From Wyeomyia smithii (taxonomy: Eukaryota > Arthropoda > Insecta > Diptera > Culicidae), in assembly GCF_029784165.1 (NCBI RefSeq), contig NC_073695.1:96639485-96703484 (forward strand): a DNA stretch of 64,000 nucleotides. Direction: 5' to 3'. Position 1 is the stretch's first letter; each line of letters begins with the position of its first letter. Position numbers and translations under genes: made by a program. The notes below the pieces were generated by a model. The model saw only the letters and a program-made list of their open reading frames with translations, did not search any database and had not been told where the DNA came from. Of this stretch, positions 44,863 through 55,990 are shown piece by piece.

Positions 44863-47800
44863 AATGCACAATGGTCAAGAAACCAAATTTAGGGGGAAAT
44901 TTGGGTCTAGAGCTCTATAGCAACATTTTAGAGAAAAACTTTCTTCTACAAAGTTGTTACAAGTGATAAAGCGTTCATTGAAAAAATATCAAAAATTAGG
45001 GTGACCAACATTTTCGATTCAATCAAGTATGTAACTTTTTTATCTTTGTAGATAGAAGAAAAATTTGTTCTACAAAGTTATAGCTCCATTAATTTTAAGT
45101 ATCTTTGTAGAAAATACTACAAGGTATACAGCCCTAGGGTTGTATGAAATGGTCTCGTGTGACTAAACACTGTAGTTGGGGGATTTGTGTAACAAAATAT
45201 ACAGAGTCTGCATACAGAATCAATGTTTTTGTTGAGTGACTGTACGTATTTTTATTTTCAGCCTCCCCTGGGAATCAATTTTTGAAATATATTCGACAAC
45301 ACTCGAAAGAATAACGTTTATATTTGGCGATATTATGGCGATATTTTTTTGTCAAACAACATGTATTTGACAAGGCACAAGCATATCGTGCTTGTTGAAG
45401 AAGCACCAGGAATTTCTCGTAATGCGTCGAAGTCAGAATTACCTCTATATCCTCAAAAACCACATAAAATAATACTTTCGTTATCATAATGAATGGTTTT
45501 GTCTTATTGAACTCCGATTAAATCAAATCTATCTTACATTCAAAATAATATGGAAGCCCTTACAAAGGTTCAATAATCGGCAAACTTAAGAAGATATGTC
45601 AAACAAAATTATTTCCAACAAAAAATCGTAGCAATCAACAATTCTGTTTTTGTTTTTTGCTTGACATTTTTTTTTTAATTTGCCTACAACTACATTCGCT
45701 GTATTACGAAGGCAGCTAATATACATTGCTTGTGGAAATGATTAGAATAATAATATATCATCTAACAATTGTGAAATATAGAAAAAGAGATTCTGAATGA
45801 ATCTTAGTAAATAAACCAACAATTCACAAACTCACATTCGCAGGCTCTTACTCTTCTATAAATGTGTGTATTTGGGAATTTCTTCTTTCGATACTATCCG
45901 GTAACGATTATTTAGTGAATATCGAAAATAAAATTAAATAAATATCCGTTGCAAAATTTACAATCTTGGTTGAGTAATTTATGGTAAACATATTTATTAG
46001 ATAAAGTTTCAATCACCATCAACAGCAGCATTGCAGTTTTTCCTCGACAGCACACGAATAGAAATGAACGAACAAAAGTGTACCAATAGTACCGCTGCAG
46101 TACCAATAGAAGTGTACCGCTGAAATGTACGAATAGAAGAATACCGCTTCAAACATAGATGACGAGAGACCTGCGGTTCTTTACTTCACTGGTACTGTTG
46201 CTTTTACCGGTATGTTTTCTTTCAAGACATCAGTTTTCATTAGGTTCGGAAAGCAGGTTTAGAAATTGTTCAAGGATTAGGCTTGTTCCAAACTTTTCTG
46301 AGAGCTTTTACCTTCGAAACATCATATTGGTCTTAGCTCGTGGAAGCAAAAATAAATGGACCTATTGGGACGGGGAGACTCTGTCAATTTTTATTTCGAC
46401 ATTGATACAGAGAATATCACAGGGAACGGATGATGTCCATTCATGTCGTCTGTGCTAGGAATGCTCGCATGTAATTGGTTCATTGTTCGCGTAAATTTAT
46501 CATTGAAACTTTTTATCAATTTTACGTTTTACAATGAAGTTAGAGTGAAAACTATCATATTACAAAATTCTTACACATTTTATCTATCCAACAACATTTT
46601 GGTTATTGTTATCCATCAAGTGGTTATGCTGTTATTAACGTTTGAAATCTGACGCAATATTTGCCAGTTTCATTACCATTTTTACAGATTGCATCCCAGT
46701 ATAGTAAACAAAGACGTAGTCCCACGTCAAAAGTTTTTCTGTATCTTTGAATACAACCGATTTATATTGAAAAAACACATTTTACGCTCTAACTTTTTTC
46801 ATTTCAAGTTTCATCTCAAAACTGTCTTTGAAAGACTTTTAGAGCATTTTAAGAGAAACAATTTGCAATGCTGACAACGTGAATATCTCAATTTTACTCA
46901 AAGTTATTAATATTTTTCATCAAAAAATATGCATTTTTCATTTGTATGTCATTCTTTTTGGGGCAAACATAAAAAATATCTCTTAGTCTTATTTTGAAGG
47001 GCATACTTGATTCTATGAATGGAGGAACTTTCAGAAGTATGTTATTGTTAAATATGTTAAAAACAAGACGAAAATTTCAATAATTTTATACAATATGCAT
47101 ATAAAAGCACCCAGATTTTTTTTTTAGTATTTTTTCTTATAACTAGACGTAATTACCTTTAATTTGACCCAAAAAGATCGGAAATCGATCAACTGGTTCA
47201 AAAGTTATGAATTTTTTAAAATAAAATACATCGAATATAGCCGTATTTATGGTCACCCTATTTCGGAGCTAGTCCCCTTAACAACCCAAAAAAACAATAC
47301 GGGTTTGATTATTTTCAGCATAGATGCATCCCTGCGATTTTGAGCACAATTGAAGCACTTTGCATGACCAACTTCGAAATAGGGTGACCATAAAAAACGA
47401 CTGTGTTCGATGTATTTAATTTTAAAAAATTCATAACTTTTGAACCAGTTGATCGATTTTCAATCTTTTTGGATCAAATTAAAGGTAATTACGTTTAGTT
47501 ATATGAAAAAATACCAAAAAATAAATCTGGGTGCTTTTATATACATAATGTATGAAATTATTGAAATTTTCGTCTTGTTTTTAAATTGAATTTACTCAAA
47601 TTTGAAAAATAACATATTACTAAAAGTTCCTCAATTTATAGAGTCAAGTATGCCCTTCAAAATGAGACCAAGAAATATTTTTTATATTTGCCCCAAAAAA
47701 AAAAAAATGACATACAAATGAAAAATGCATATTTTTTGAAGAAAAATATTAATAACTTTGAGTAAAATTAAGATATTTACTATGTCAGCATTGCAAATTG

Positions 47801-48180
47801 TTTCTCCTAAAAAGCTTTAAAAGTCGTTCAAAGACAGTTTAGAGATGAAACTTGAAATAAAAAAGTTAGAGCGTAAAAAGTGTTTTTAAAATATAAATCG
47901 GTTGTTTTCAAGGATAGAGAAAAACTTTTTTTTACAAAGTTACTTAGAATTAATGGAGCTATAACTTTGTAGAACAAATTTTTCTTCTATCTACAAAGAT
48001 AAAAAAGTTAGATACTTGATTGCATCGAAAATGTTGGTCACTCTAATTTTTGATAATTTTTCAATGAGCGCTTTATTATATGTAACAACTTTGTAGAAGA
48101 AAGTTTTTCTCTGAAATGTTGCTATAGAGCTCTAGACCCAAATTTCCCCCTAAATTTGGTTTCTGGACCATTGTGCAATG
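44863..48180. mobile_element. Fold-back element with about 800-bp arms
   Basis: The right arm (47,374-48,180) is the reverse complement of the left arm, which is 44,863-45,114 plus 46,731-47,270. Outer ends are CCAATGCACAATGGTC and GGACCATTGTGCAATGG; hallmarks in both arms include GAGCTCTATAGCAAC, CTACAAAGTTGTTAC and AAAGGTAATTACG. The centre (47,271-47,373) is unpaired. The left arm is split by a foreign 1.6-kb insertion at 45,115-46,730. No transposase. Identity between arms is high but not perfect. Confidence 0.92.
45115..46730. mobile_element. 1.6-kb insertion in the fold-back left arm
   Basis: Absent from the right arm: GTAGAAAA is followed at once by GTTTTTC in the inverse copy. It begins TACTACAAGGTATACAGCCC and ends near GTAAACAAAGACGTAGTCCC. 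It includes a short minisatellite of GTACCAATAGAAGTGTACCGC type units at 46,078-46,150. No transposase, RT or clear terminal repeats were recognised. Short open frames (such as 46,159-46,455) show no family. Confidence 0.7.
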
Positions 48181-48316
48181 GACTGAATTATGCAGTAAGA
48201 CCGAACTATGTAGTAGACTAGTGTATTTATCACTTACTTAACTAAATTGTAAAACAAAATTACAGTTCTTGATTGGCGAATGGCTGGACAATTTAGTGGT
48301 CCTTCAGCCTCTTGTT

Positions 48317-51180
48317 CAGTAGGTTCTATCCCTACCTCTCCGTGGTTCCGACTGGCGTACGAGCTATCTTGGGAAAGCTCTGGTGACCAACGCCGGTTGG
48401 ATCTTTGGTCGTATGCTAATCCGAGAGTTAGAACTGCCGTTCAGAACAGGCTTGTTAGTGCGCCCCGGACTCGGAACACACAAGCCGAAAGGACCTAAAA
48501 CAGTGGTACCACGTTAATCCTCCTGCTAGACAGTGCGATTGTTTGCGGGTCCTGGAAACCTCCACCAGAAAAATCAACCTAGCAACGTACGTGTACAGGC
48601 CTCACCTTGGAAGCACCGATGAGCGCGAATACGACCACTACCCAACACATTATAATAAGATCATCATCGGGTATTTCAACGCTCAGGTCGGCTAGGAAGA
48701 GGAGTTCAACTCGGTGATTGTAAAATTCAGTATGCACCAACTGACCAATGAAAACAGCCTGAGAATCGTCAGCGAAAATGGCCGAACATAGTATCTTCTT
48801 TTAGCGGTACACATGGAGATCACCAAATCAAACAGAATCGCAAACCTAATGTATTGTGATTGGTTATCATCGACGCCAAAACTTGTCGAGGTGCCAACTT
48901 CGATTTGGACGGCTACCTAATGAAGATGCATCCGAAACTCTCCGTGGTGAACAACACTCTATACCGGCGCCTAACACGGTACAATGTCACGAGCCTAAGG
49001 CAATCCGGCGTCACCGAGAACTACGCGCTTGAAGAGCGAGCTGGTTGAAGTGCCTTTCGGAGACTATTGGAGCACTGCAAAAACAGCCGAAGTAGCGAAA
49101 ACCGCTCTGGAAAAATGAGTGATTCGAAGAAGAGTATCCGCAGGTGCTGGTCGAGAAAACCGCTGTGAGGGAACTAATTTTGCGCTAAGCTATCCGTCAG
49201 AACGTAGAGGGATACATACAGGAGACAGCCAAACTAACTGTCGTCGTAGGTTCAAGTCTTGACTCGGGAGGGACTGTTGGTGTCAGTAGGATCGAGGATT
49301 TCTGGGAAAGCCTGAAGTGTAAGATCTACTCCAACAATTTTGTCGCGAAAACTGAGAAGGAATTGATAAATAAAACGAAGAAAGAATTAAAAAGCTTGCC
49401 TACACGCATGTTTTGTCCGCCATGGCGAATGTTCCGGTTAACTGCCGGAAAGCCGCACGCAAGATCGTAGAATTTTTTTGCGATGGGAAATTTATCAAAC
49501 TAAATTATCTGTTTTAGTTATTTTTTTACCACCATCCCAAAGAAATCGATTTTATTAACGCATACGTTACTCAAGGTAGGCGTTGTGCCGCGAGCCGCAA
49601 TGTCCTGAGATACGAATAGGAGTAACCTGATGTACGGTTGTGAGGTGACCAGGTGAAAGCATCACTTCGATAAATACTTGAACAGCGAATAAAATGACAT
49701 CTTCGGTGCCGCAGAGGACGAAGACGTGCCACTCCCAGCGATAGGCAAACTTGAAAAATCAGAAAAGCATAGCTGAAGAATTTTAAAGTTTCGTCTACGC
49801 GGGATACAAATAACACATTTTTAAAACGATTTTGTATTTCCCGATATACTCTCGATAACAAAATTGAACAAACTAACAGCTTTTGTTACATTTTTGTTTT
49901 GTCGTTCCGATCGAGAAGCGACTTAAGGACAACCCGTCGACACGTAAAGTTGGTATCGGAGCGGAGCTTATCAAGATGGGCCCGGACAAGTTGACACAGT
50001 GCCTGTATCGTCTAATTTTTAATATTTGGTATACCGAACAGTTACCGAAGTAGTGGAATAATGGGTTCATCTGCCCTATCAATAAAAAAACGCGACAAAC
50101 TTTGGTGCGATCATCATCCTGAATGCTGCTTGCAAGGTGTTTTTCCAAGTCCTATATTAACGCCTGTCGCCATAAGCACATGGACTCATGGAAAGTTATC
50201 AAGCTGGCTTCGTAGAAAGTCGTTCAATAGTGGATCAGATCACTTTGCGACTGGAGGGTGTCGAGAGTATAGAGTTCCTACGAACCATCGATACATCGAT
50301 TTTAGAGCCGCCTATGATCGGAAAGAGTTATAGAATGTTAAAGTCGAGAACGGATTTCCCGGAAAGCTAACCGACTGACCCAGGTTACGATGGATGATTT
50401 CGAGTGGATTATTTGGTCCATCAGAATCCGGCAGTCGTCAAGGCGACGGTCTCTTTTGCTTGTTGTTTTACATTACACTAGAAGGTTTAAGGCGACGAGC
50501 TGCGTTCAACATGCAGGGCACGATTTTCAATCGATCCAGCCAATTTATCTGCTTTGCAGATGTCGTGGACATTGTCGGTAGAATAATTGGTGCGGTTGCA
50601 GAGCAGTACTATACCAGACAGAAACGGGGGGAGAGAGAAGATTGGGTAGTAGAATAATACGAAGTACATATTGGCTAATGAAACGGAGCCCAACGGATCC
50701 GCTGAGGCGGTAATGTGGCGTGAGACGGCAGTGAACTCGAGGTAGTCGACGAATTCCTCTACCGCAGCTCACTGGTAACTTTGGACAATGATATGATCTA
50801 TGGAGTGTACCGTATACAAAATGCTTAAAAGATTTGAAGTCCTCGGCACTTTCGAACAACGGATGCCAAAAACCATCTTATGCGGCATGCAAGAGGACGC
50901 TGTGTTGCGTCGAAGGATTAATCACGAACTCGAATAACTCGCTGGCGAACCCAGTATCTCGAAGGTAGTCAAAATCGGATGGATACGCGGGACAAGTTGA
51001 TGGAAATCCGGTAGGTACACGACGAAGAGGAACACAGCGAGCAAGGTGGTTAGACCAAGTGGAACAAGACCTTTGACCAAGCATTAAAAGCTCGCGGGAT
51101 CGGATGAATACGAAACAAATGATTCGTGCTTTCCATAACGAGTATGATGAATTACGGGTCGAAAAAAGACTCGAAATCTA
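48317..51180 (+). mobile_element. RTE-like LINE relic, second subfamily
   Basis: The 5' end CTATCCCTACCTCTCCGTGG matches the start of the 17-kb copy. Traces in many frames: RRLTRYNVTSLRQSGVTENY (48,965-49,025), GPDKLTQCLYRLIFNIWYTE (about 49,975), ESYQAGFVESRSIVDQITLR (50,190), DFRAAYDRKEL (motif A), SRQGDGLFCLLFYITLEGLR (motif B), QFICFADVVDIVGR (motif C with FADD changed to FADV). Numerous stops and frameshifts. A mariner fragment (49,286-49,571) is inserted in it. Confidence 0.82.
49286..49571 (+). mobile_element. DD37E mariner fragment, 3' part
   Basis: Gives SRIEDFWESLKCKIYSNN (the catalytic-Glu block RPIExFW, with Pro lost), KTKKELKSLPTRMF and, after a shift, SAMANVPVNCRKAARK. The 3' flank matches base by base the 3' flank of the element at 15,824-17,046, down to the terminal repeat near 49,555-49,571. 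The 5' two thirds are missing. It supplies the part deleted from the 16-kb copy. Confidence 0.85.
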
Positions 51181-51409
51181 ATAGGCTTGAACCCGACGTT
51201 CAAATTTAACTTCGTTAAGAGTTCCTGGCTGATCTCCAGGTCTAATGCTGATCTAACATGTCAGATCCCTTAAAAAAAAACTTCTTTATAGCCTGCTCTA
51301 GATGTGTATTTCAGTTACGTTTTATGTCAAAAATTACTACAAAGTATATCACGTTATCTGAGAGTTCTAGAAACTCAGCCTAATATCATTAAGCATAATT
51401 TTTTTTTCT

Positions 51410-51700
51410 ACGTGTTAATGGGACGATAGTGGTTTTTGAAGGATTTACATTCAAGCCTTCCCTATCGCACCACTAGCAAACAATGTTTAAGGCAATTTGC
51501 ATTCGGTTTGCGATAATAGTATCATACTTGCCATGAACAACTATGACTATATCATCAGCAAATCTAATTATTTCAAAACCATTCTCTATCTATTGTTTGA
51601 GAAGATTATCATTTATCAATGACCACAGTGGGGGGATTACATTCCTCCTTACGGCCATTCTATAATAGCATTTAGACTTATATATATTTTTATTAACATT
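51410..51700 (-). pseudogene. Non-LTR reverse transcriptase fragment (LOA/R1-like)
   Basis: Minus strand: WPQGGNVIPPLWSLINDNLL (motif B region), EIIRFADDIVIVVHG (motif C with both Asp), RMQIALNIVC, a TAG, then WCDREGLNVNPSKTTIVP. QGGxLxPLLWxLxxDxLL with GLxVNPxKT is typical of LOA/R1-group RTs. About 95 codons with at least one stop; nothing else of the element is left. Confidence 0.75.
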
Positions 51701-51773
51701 TTGTTGATCCAATGAATAATGCAATCGTCGAAATCTCGTTTCTTCATTACAGCAATCATTGATTCATGAATTA

Positions 51774-52061
51774 TCAAATAGCAATATCAAGCAACGTCGC
51801 AAGTGAAATTTCTTTTGCTGCAAAGGATTTCTCTAATTTTGTAATTAAATGTGTGTATAGTATGGTTCCATATAATAGTTTATATCGAGGTGGAGTTATG
51901 GAACAAACAGCATAAAAAAAGATTGGGAAAAGCAATGGACCTAAGTTACTTCCCTGTGTAACATCAGACTGGTTGCAGAAGGTATGAGATTCAGTGGAAC
52001 CAATCTTCATTGAGGGGCTGGGATAATAAACAAAATCGTCAAAAGCACCAACTGTCATCAA
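51774..52061 (-). pseudogene. Jockey-like reverse transcriptase fragment
   Basis: The minus-strand frame reads DDFVYYPSPSMKIGSTESHT, then VTQGSNLGPLLFPIFFYAVC (motif B) and PPRYKLLYGTILYTHLITK, where YADD has been replaced by a deletion (LLYGT). Different clade from the neighbouring fragment at 51,410, so two LINE relics lie side by side in the same orientation. Confidence 0.7.
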
Positions 52062-52225
52062 TCAATTCCACGTGGACAGCTTTGGGGGGGGGGGGGGGGG
52101 GGGTTTAGGTTATGTGATGTCCACGGTCTACACAAAATTTTTAGAATTTATATGAGCAGGGCCGTTATCCACGGAGGGAGAGGGGGGTCAAACTCGTTCA
52201 AAATCTGTCCACGTGGAATGTGGAT
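52056..52225. mobile_element. MITE-like repeat with TTCCACGTGGACAG ends and G tract
   Basis: TTCCACGTGGACAG (52,065) faces CTGTCCACGTGGAA (52,207). A run of about 20 G at 52,083-52,103 lies just inside the left end. No coding sequence; target duplication not clear. Confidence 0.6.
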
Positions 52226-52292
52226 GTAAATGTAAATGTAAATAATGAGCTGAGCAGGGTCGTGTTAATCGAATGTTAAGAAAATAACTATT

Positions 52293-52576
52293 AAGGTGCC
52301 GCCGCACGGACGCTAATTCCCTTAGTTTCTAAGTCATAGTTGATCTGGTCGCAGTGATGAGTCCACACAGAGGAAAAAAAGTTATAGTTGATTGTAAAAA
52401 GCATTTTTTTCATCATAACGCGGGATTGTACTGTCAAAAGCTATAACATAGAGACCCTGAACTACTCCGTCATGCCCGAATAGTTCATAGCCTACTATTC
52501 AGTGATGAAAAAATGCTTTTTACAATCAACTGAGACTTAGAAACTAAGGGAATTAGCGTCCGTGTGACGGCACCTT
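52293..52576. mobile_element. MITE with about 50-bp inverted ends
   Basis: Left AAGGTGCCGCCGCACGGACG with the following CTAATTCCCTTAGTTTCTAAG, right the inverse ending GTGACGGCACCTT. A second inner inverted pair (TTGATTGTAAAAAGCATTTT / AAAATGCTTTTTACAATCAA) lengthens the hairpin. The internal block CTGGTCGCAGTGATGAGTCC recurs inverted at 62,722-62,745. Confidence 0.9.
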
Positions 52577-54411
52577 GAGTGTTAAAATTGTTCGAAAACT
52601 TATAAGAAATAAAGAGATCTTTTTACGGTACGAGCAAGGTTATTTCTTAATCATACCATGAAGAAATTGAGTAATTCCCAATAATTTGATTTTGTTATCT
52701 CAAACGCCCATGTAAAGTGTGCATCTTTATTTCATTTCAATTTCCAGTTTCTGTATTTTTTTATATTTAATTGATTGTTAGCTGCTTTCTTTTAGCTTGA
52801 ATTTATTCCTTTATTATATTAAACTCATGTTGTTAACAAAATCATACAAGTTCCAGTGAAAGAAAAATTAAGCAGCAAAACTAACCCAATTGAAAGATGT
52901 TCGCCTCGAACCAGATTAAATATTTCTGTTCCTGTTTTTTTTTATCCTTTATTTTCGTAGCATTTCGTAAATCAGTTCTATTGATATAAATAAAATTATA
53001 CAGATTCATATTATTTTTTTTAAACAGACATCATCGACCGATGCTTGCTCGGAAACGGTAGGACTCCTGTTTATTACGGAACGATTTCCTTGACCACTGC
53101 CGCGTATATAATTGTTGTTCCGATGTGCACTCGTTCCACTGGTTGCGCAACTACGCGGCAACAATACACGTCACTCAACACTGTGTAGTGATACCAAAAC
53201 TTGTTTATGGTCCGCTACACGTTCTGTCTTGAGCTCAAGTCGTCACCGAATTGTCATATGACTGCTGCTGCTTTAGGGGGCGAAAGAACTGGTTGGTCTC
53301 GGAGTAAACCAGTACCAGCTAGCGGACTATATTTGCCAGCACATGTTTCATTGCTGATTCCGAATCTTCCAGTCATGAAACATAAATGGGTTCCCGAGGT
53401 AGACGTTTGGCACGGACTGTTGACTTTTGCGTTCCTCTGAAAAAAAGACTGCCGGTGGTTGCTGTTTACCATTATTCGCCCTCGAGTTGAAATGCCTACA
53501 TATCACTTGGCGTATGGGTTAGGAGTGATTATTAAATTATTCTTTGCGATGAGAATCTTAGCACTTATTTGCATTTAGGTAAAAAATCCACAGCACCTTT
53601 GATAGTTGGGATAATAAACGTTAGACCAACTCTAAATGTTATAATTCATTGCATAATTAGCTAGCACAATGAACGGTAAAACTCTTTATTAATGTCCTAA
53701 AGTGGAATAAGTTTTAGTTACCGGTGCACGACGAACTCATGAAAAATTGCAAGTATTAACGCTGCCTTAATTTTCGCCGTAGATAATGCCTACATGCGTG
53801 CAATTGCATTATGTACTATGCTCATTGAACCGCAAGTAAAAAACTTTGCAATGAGGAATGAAAATTTTATTTCAGAAGAAAAGACAATACTATAAGCCGA
53901 GGCTAGTCATTTAGACAAGCAAATATAACTAGTGAAAGTGATAAAAAGCTCAAATATATGGCCACTGCGTCAAACAAAAACAAAACCTTCTTGACAATAA
54001 TTGAGGCTAGTGATTTTCAAAGTTTCATGCGTAATAAGAATATGTCATCCGCAACGTTTTCATTGATTTCAATCTAAATGAATAATGAATAACTAAATGC
54101 TTATTTCAAGAAAATTGTCCGTCCGTATCGAAGCGTAAAAGTCGTACTAAACACGGTTCTACGTATCAAAAAAAAAAAGTTCAATCAAGTCGATCGGAAC
54201 GACTCCGGCCGCGTTCATTCGAGGCAATTGATTTTTTTCTATTTCATCCTCTCAGTGTCTTTGGCTTTGCGGGGCAATTAAACACAATTGCCAATCAATT
54301 CGTTCAACCTCGATGCGATTTAGTTGGCAGGGCACTGGTGAGGCCGAGTGTAGGGCCTTCAAGAAATCTTGAAGAGTTGTTTCTATTTTTAATTCATCAA
54401 GAACTTTGATG
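52577..54411. other. Intron sequence with a GC-richer block
   Basis: 53,030-53,470 is GC-balanced and not repeated in the window. Minus-strand TATATACGCGGC near 53,105-53,116 is TATA-like but isolated. No coding similarity. The rest is AT-rich. Confidence 0.4.
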
Positions 54412-54413
54412 TA

Positions 54414-55359
54414 GGGGAAAGTAGGTAAAGACGGACACTGCGGGTAAGATGGACACTTTTAATATTTCACTAACTAGAATATATTATGATAGTTGAGTGA
54501 TGCGAATACCTTCTTTATAGTGTGTTAATGCTTTTGAGTTGCATTATCGGTTTTCAGCAAGCAAACTGTCAAATTTGTAAGTAAAACAAAGAATATTTTC
54601 GTGAACGCGCAATTTGATGTAATTTTCATTCCACGGAAAATAGTGAAATCCTCGTGAAACTTACGTGTTTTCATTCGTTCACAATAGTAAAGTGATTAAT
54701 AAGTCTTTCTCGGTTTTCTAGTGAAGATCCAGCAGATTTTCGATGTTTCGATGAAGAGCTACGATCGTTTGAAAAATTTACAACCAGGTCGGGCAAGACG
54801 GACACACTAAGGGAGGGAAAGATGGACACACGGATTTTCCAAGAATTTTCACATGTAACATCCGTTGTGTACTACAGATGTTCACAAAGTACACCCGCGA
54901 GAGAAACCAGCAGATATTAATCACTTAGCAGTTAGAACAGGCCATATGGGCGGAGAATTTTCGCCTTCATCCAAACCCATCCTCTCAAACTGTTCACGTG
55001 ATGTATAGATGGACTCTAATAACGTGGAGTTATGTATGGCCATCACTTAACACATAAATCAAAAGAATACTTAACGTACTACATCTTTTTTGTGAGTGTC
55101 CACCTTTACTTTCGTAGTGTCCATCTTACCCACCCCAAGTGTCCGTCTTTCCCAACCATGTCAAAAAACAACAATTTGTAGTCTCATTTTTGAAGACCCA
55201 AAACACATAAAACTTGGAGGAAGTTAATTAATACCAAAAATGATTATGAAAACAAATGACCTTAAGTTTTAATTTGTATGACTACTGCGATCTAGATAGG
55301 AATACCTAAGTAACTATTTAGATTAAACCTTAGGGTGTCCGTCTTTACCTACTTTCCCC
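54414..55359. mobile_element. TIR element, 946 bp, TA target site
   Basis: Ends GGGGAAAGTAGGTAAAGACG and, inverted, CGTCTTTACCTACTTTCCCC, with TA at 54,412-54,413 and 55,360-55,361. The sub-motif AAGAYGGACAC recurs inside both arms (54,440-54,465, 54,785-54,830, 55,100-55,150 inverted). No transposase found. Non-autonomous Tc1/mariner-like element. Confidence 0.92.
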
Positions 55360-55499
55360 TAATTGAGTCAGAAAAATTGAACACATTTATTGTATTTCAA
55401 CATGTTAAGTGACTAAGTTATTAAGTGAAGTGATATCAACCCTGCGCACAGAGATTATCTCAACTGCAAGGGCAACAAATCTGAAGAGACACATTCTAG

Positions 55500-55990
55500 C
55501 AACCTCCGCGGACAAGCTCTGCAGCAAAGAACCGCTATGTAGGAGTGCTCCTAAGACTAGCCTGTTAACTGTTCATTGAGCAGTTTCTCCCTTCTTTCGA
55601 AACTTTTCCAATAGGTGTGCCTTTCTCTGGCGCAACCACTTTGCCGCCATCGCACCGTACACAACATCAAACAGCACAGCGTTGCCAGCCAAGTCAAGAG
55701 TCTGAGCAGTCGGAGAGCCGCACCATCAAGAAGTTGTGCCGCCACTGCTGCTGCTGCGGCTGCTCGTACCCACCACTAATGGGGGACGACGATCTGACCT
55801 ACATTCGGGCGGCTCGATCTCACCTCGCGCACACACTAGCGCTGCGCCTGTGGCTTGGGTGCAGCGCAGGCTCGACAAGCTGGGACGGGGCGCGTGGGGC
55901 GGCTCTCTTTTCACATTTTTATGCTGATTCGGTGAGGCTGCTGCGCTGTGTGAATGGGGATTCCGTGTTCAGCATGTAGATATAGGCATC
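55500..55990. promoter_or_regulatory. GC-rich block, candidate promoter or exon
   Basis: The most GC-rich stretch outside the filamin exons, rich in CpG and CTG. Both strands are open (plus 55,617-55,976, containing CRHCCCCGC; minus 55,557-55,745), as expected of GC-rich DNA, and neither is recognised. It has no second copy in the window. It could be a first exon or promoter of filamin or of an intronic gene. No splice or core-promoter signal is decisive. Confidence 0.25.

Noticed and set aside
44371..44871. 166-codon minus-strand frame
   Set aside because: It is antisense to the RTE-like LINE relic, whose plus-strand remnants (NIALEGLVRRAGV, VWRRRMNYM) explain the sequence.
46159..46458. 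99-codon frame with a hydrophobic N-terminus like a secreted protein
   Set aside because: Lies in the unclassified insertion, has a broken-looking C-terminal half and no recognisable family; composition is as expected of AT-rich noise.
53201..53472. Overlapping 70-80 codon frames on both strands at 53.2-53.5 kb
   Set aside because: No family resemblance, no splice support; treated as a GC-balanced non-coding block.
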